NCBI GenBank assembly: GCA_003484545.1
Contig: DNCF01000440.1
Coordinates: forward strand, 1 to 5,865
Length of the DNA: 5,865 nt
Direction of reading: 5' to 3'
Origin: Massilia sp.
Lineage (GTDB): Bacteria > Pseudomonadota > Gammaproteobacteria > Burkholderiales > Burkholderiaceae_D
Part shown: positions 5,080-5,865 of the stretch, piece by piece
Layout: each line of letters opens with the position of its first letter
Position numbering within the stretch: the first letter of the stretch is position 1
The notes under the pieces: generated by a model
Told to the model about the DNA's origin: nothing
Databases searched by the model: none
The model's input: only the letters and a program-made list of their open reading frames with translations
Translations under genes and position numbers: made by a program

Positions 5080-5865
5080 ATGAGCTTAATCGAAGAATAC
5101 GGCCCGCGCGAATCGATGGAATACGACGTCGTCATCGTCGGCGGCGGGCCTGCGGGTCTTTCGGCGGCGATCCGACTGAAGCAGCTCGCCAGCGAAAAAG
5201 GCCAGGACGTCTCGGTCTGCGTGCTCGAAAAAGGCGGCGAACTGGGCGCCCACATCCTGTCGGGCGCGGTCATGGACCCGATCGCCATCAACGAGCTGTT
5301 CCCGAACTGGAAGGAACTCGGCGCGCCGCTGAACACCCCGGTCACCGAGGACCAGGTGCTGTTCCTGACCGAGACCAAGTCCTATGCGACGCCCTCGTTC
5401 ATGGTGCCCAAGTCCCTCACCAACCACGGCAACTACATCGTCTCGCTGGCGAACGTGGTACGCTGGCTGGGCCAGCAGGCGGAAAGCCTGGGCGTGGAGA
5501 TCTTCCCGGGCTTCCCGGCGGCCGAAGTGCTGTACAACGAGGACGGCTCCGTGAAAGGTGTCGCCACCGGCAACATGGGCGTCAAGCGCGACGGTGTGCC
5601 GGGTCCAGACTTCCAGCTCGGCATGGAACTGCACGCGAAATACACCTTCTTCGCCGAAGGTTCGCGCGGCCACCTGGGCAAGCAGCTGATCGCCAAATAT
5701 GACCTGAACCGCGGCAAGGATCCCCAGACCTACGGCATCGGCATCAAGGAGCTGTGGGAGATCGACCCGGCGAAGCACAAGCCGGGCCTGGTGATCCACA
5801 CCGCCGGCTGGCCGCTGCCTTCCGACACCTACGGCGGTTCCTTTCTGTACCACCTGGAGAACAAC
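5080..5865 (+). CDS. Electron transfer flavoprotein:ubiquinone oxidoreductase (ETF-QO), 3' end cut by window
   Basis: ETF-QO is a membrane-associated flavoprotein with a 4Fe-4S cluster. It takes electrons from ETF, reduced by acyl-CoA dehydrogenases and related enzymes, and passes them to ubiquinone. The visible 262 residues cover roughly the first half of a family usually near 550. The FAD-binding Rossmann motif DVVIVGGGPAGLSAA is at 16-30, with the ribose-binding acidic residue in VLEKGGELGAH (Glu50 region). Family-specific stretches are GAHILSGAVMDP (56-67), FFAEGSRGHLGKQL (190-203) and GWPLPSDTYGGSFLYHL (243-259), the last characteristic of ETF-QO and not of FixC-like or geranylgeranyl reductases. 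The Fe-S cysteines would lie beyond the window. GGGAG-type spacing supports the start: GGGAG (5067-5071) is 8 bases before ATG 5080; Met13 (5116) is a less likely alternative. It begins 16 bases after livF, so it is probably in the same transcript. Confidence 0.92.
   Translation, partial: MSLIEEYGPRESMEYDVVIVGGGPAGLSAAIRLKQLASEKGQDVSVCVLEKGGELGAHILSGAVMDPIAINELFPNWKELGAPLNTPVTEDQVLFLTETKSYATPSFMVPKSLTNHGNYIVSLANVVRWLGQQAESLGVEIFPGFPAAEVLYNEDGSVKGVATGNMGVKRDGVPGPDFQLGMELHAKYTFFAEGSRGHLGKQLIAKYDLNRGKDPQTYGIGIKELWEIDPAKHKPGLVIHTAGWPLPSDTYGGSFLYHLENN

Noticed and set aside
5086..5853. A 255-codon reverse-strand open frame opposite ETF-QO.
   Set aside because: The forward frame has clear FAD-binding and ETF-QO motifs; the reverse product has no recognisable domain.

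Overview
The window is a high-GC (G/C-rich third codon position) bacterial segment with six genes, all on the + strand. It carries one branched-chain amino-acid-type (HAAT/Liv) ABC uptake operon. The gene is preceded by the 3' end of an IclR-family regulator and followed by the 5' part of an electron-transfer-flavoprotein:ubiquinone oxidoreductase (ETF-QO) gene. Codon use, gene content and the style of the proteins suggest a betaproteobacterium of the Burkholderiales, perhaps Oxalobacteraceae. That placement is inference; no rRNA or other marker gene is present.

Layout: 1-434 is the effector-binding domain of an IclR regulator, cut by the window start. 435-620 is a 186-base intergenic region with three inverted-repeat elements (470-499, 515-536, 571-588) and the ribosome binding site of the next gene; it should hold the operon promoter. 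621-1784 encodes a secreted periplasmic substrate-binding protein. 1785-1846 is a short gap holding a perfect 9-bp GC-rich hairpin. 1847-2719 (livH), 2716-3669 (livM), 3656-4360 (livG) and 4362-5063 (livF) are tightly packed, with overlaps of 4 and 14 bases and then a 1-base gap, so translation is probably coupled. ETF-QO begins at 5080, 16 bases after livF, and runs off the window end with 262 codons present.

How the parts work together: the binding protein captures a ligand in the periplasm and delivers it to the LivH/LivM membrane channel, driven by the LivG/LivF ATPases. ETF-QO passes electrons from ETF-linked acyl-CoA dehydrogenases to ubiquinone, so its apparent co-transcription suggests that the imported compound is oxidised through an ETF-dependent route. 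The IclR regulator next door is the obvious candidate controller. The ligand cannot be read from sequence: the family name says branched-chain amino acids, but related transporters carry amides, urea, aromatic acids and other compounds.

I see no mobile element, CRISPR array, tRNA, rRNA or frameshift, and no evidence of a wholly new system. The points most worth a second look are the degenerate signature motif in LivG, which with LivF's missing switch histidine predicts one canonical and one degenerate ATP site, the dyad elements in the regulatory region, and the hairpin between the binding-protein and permease genes.
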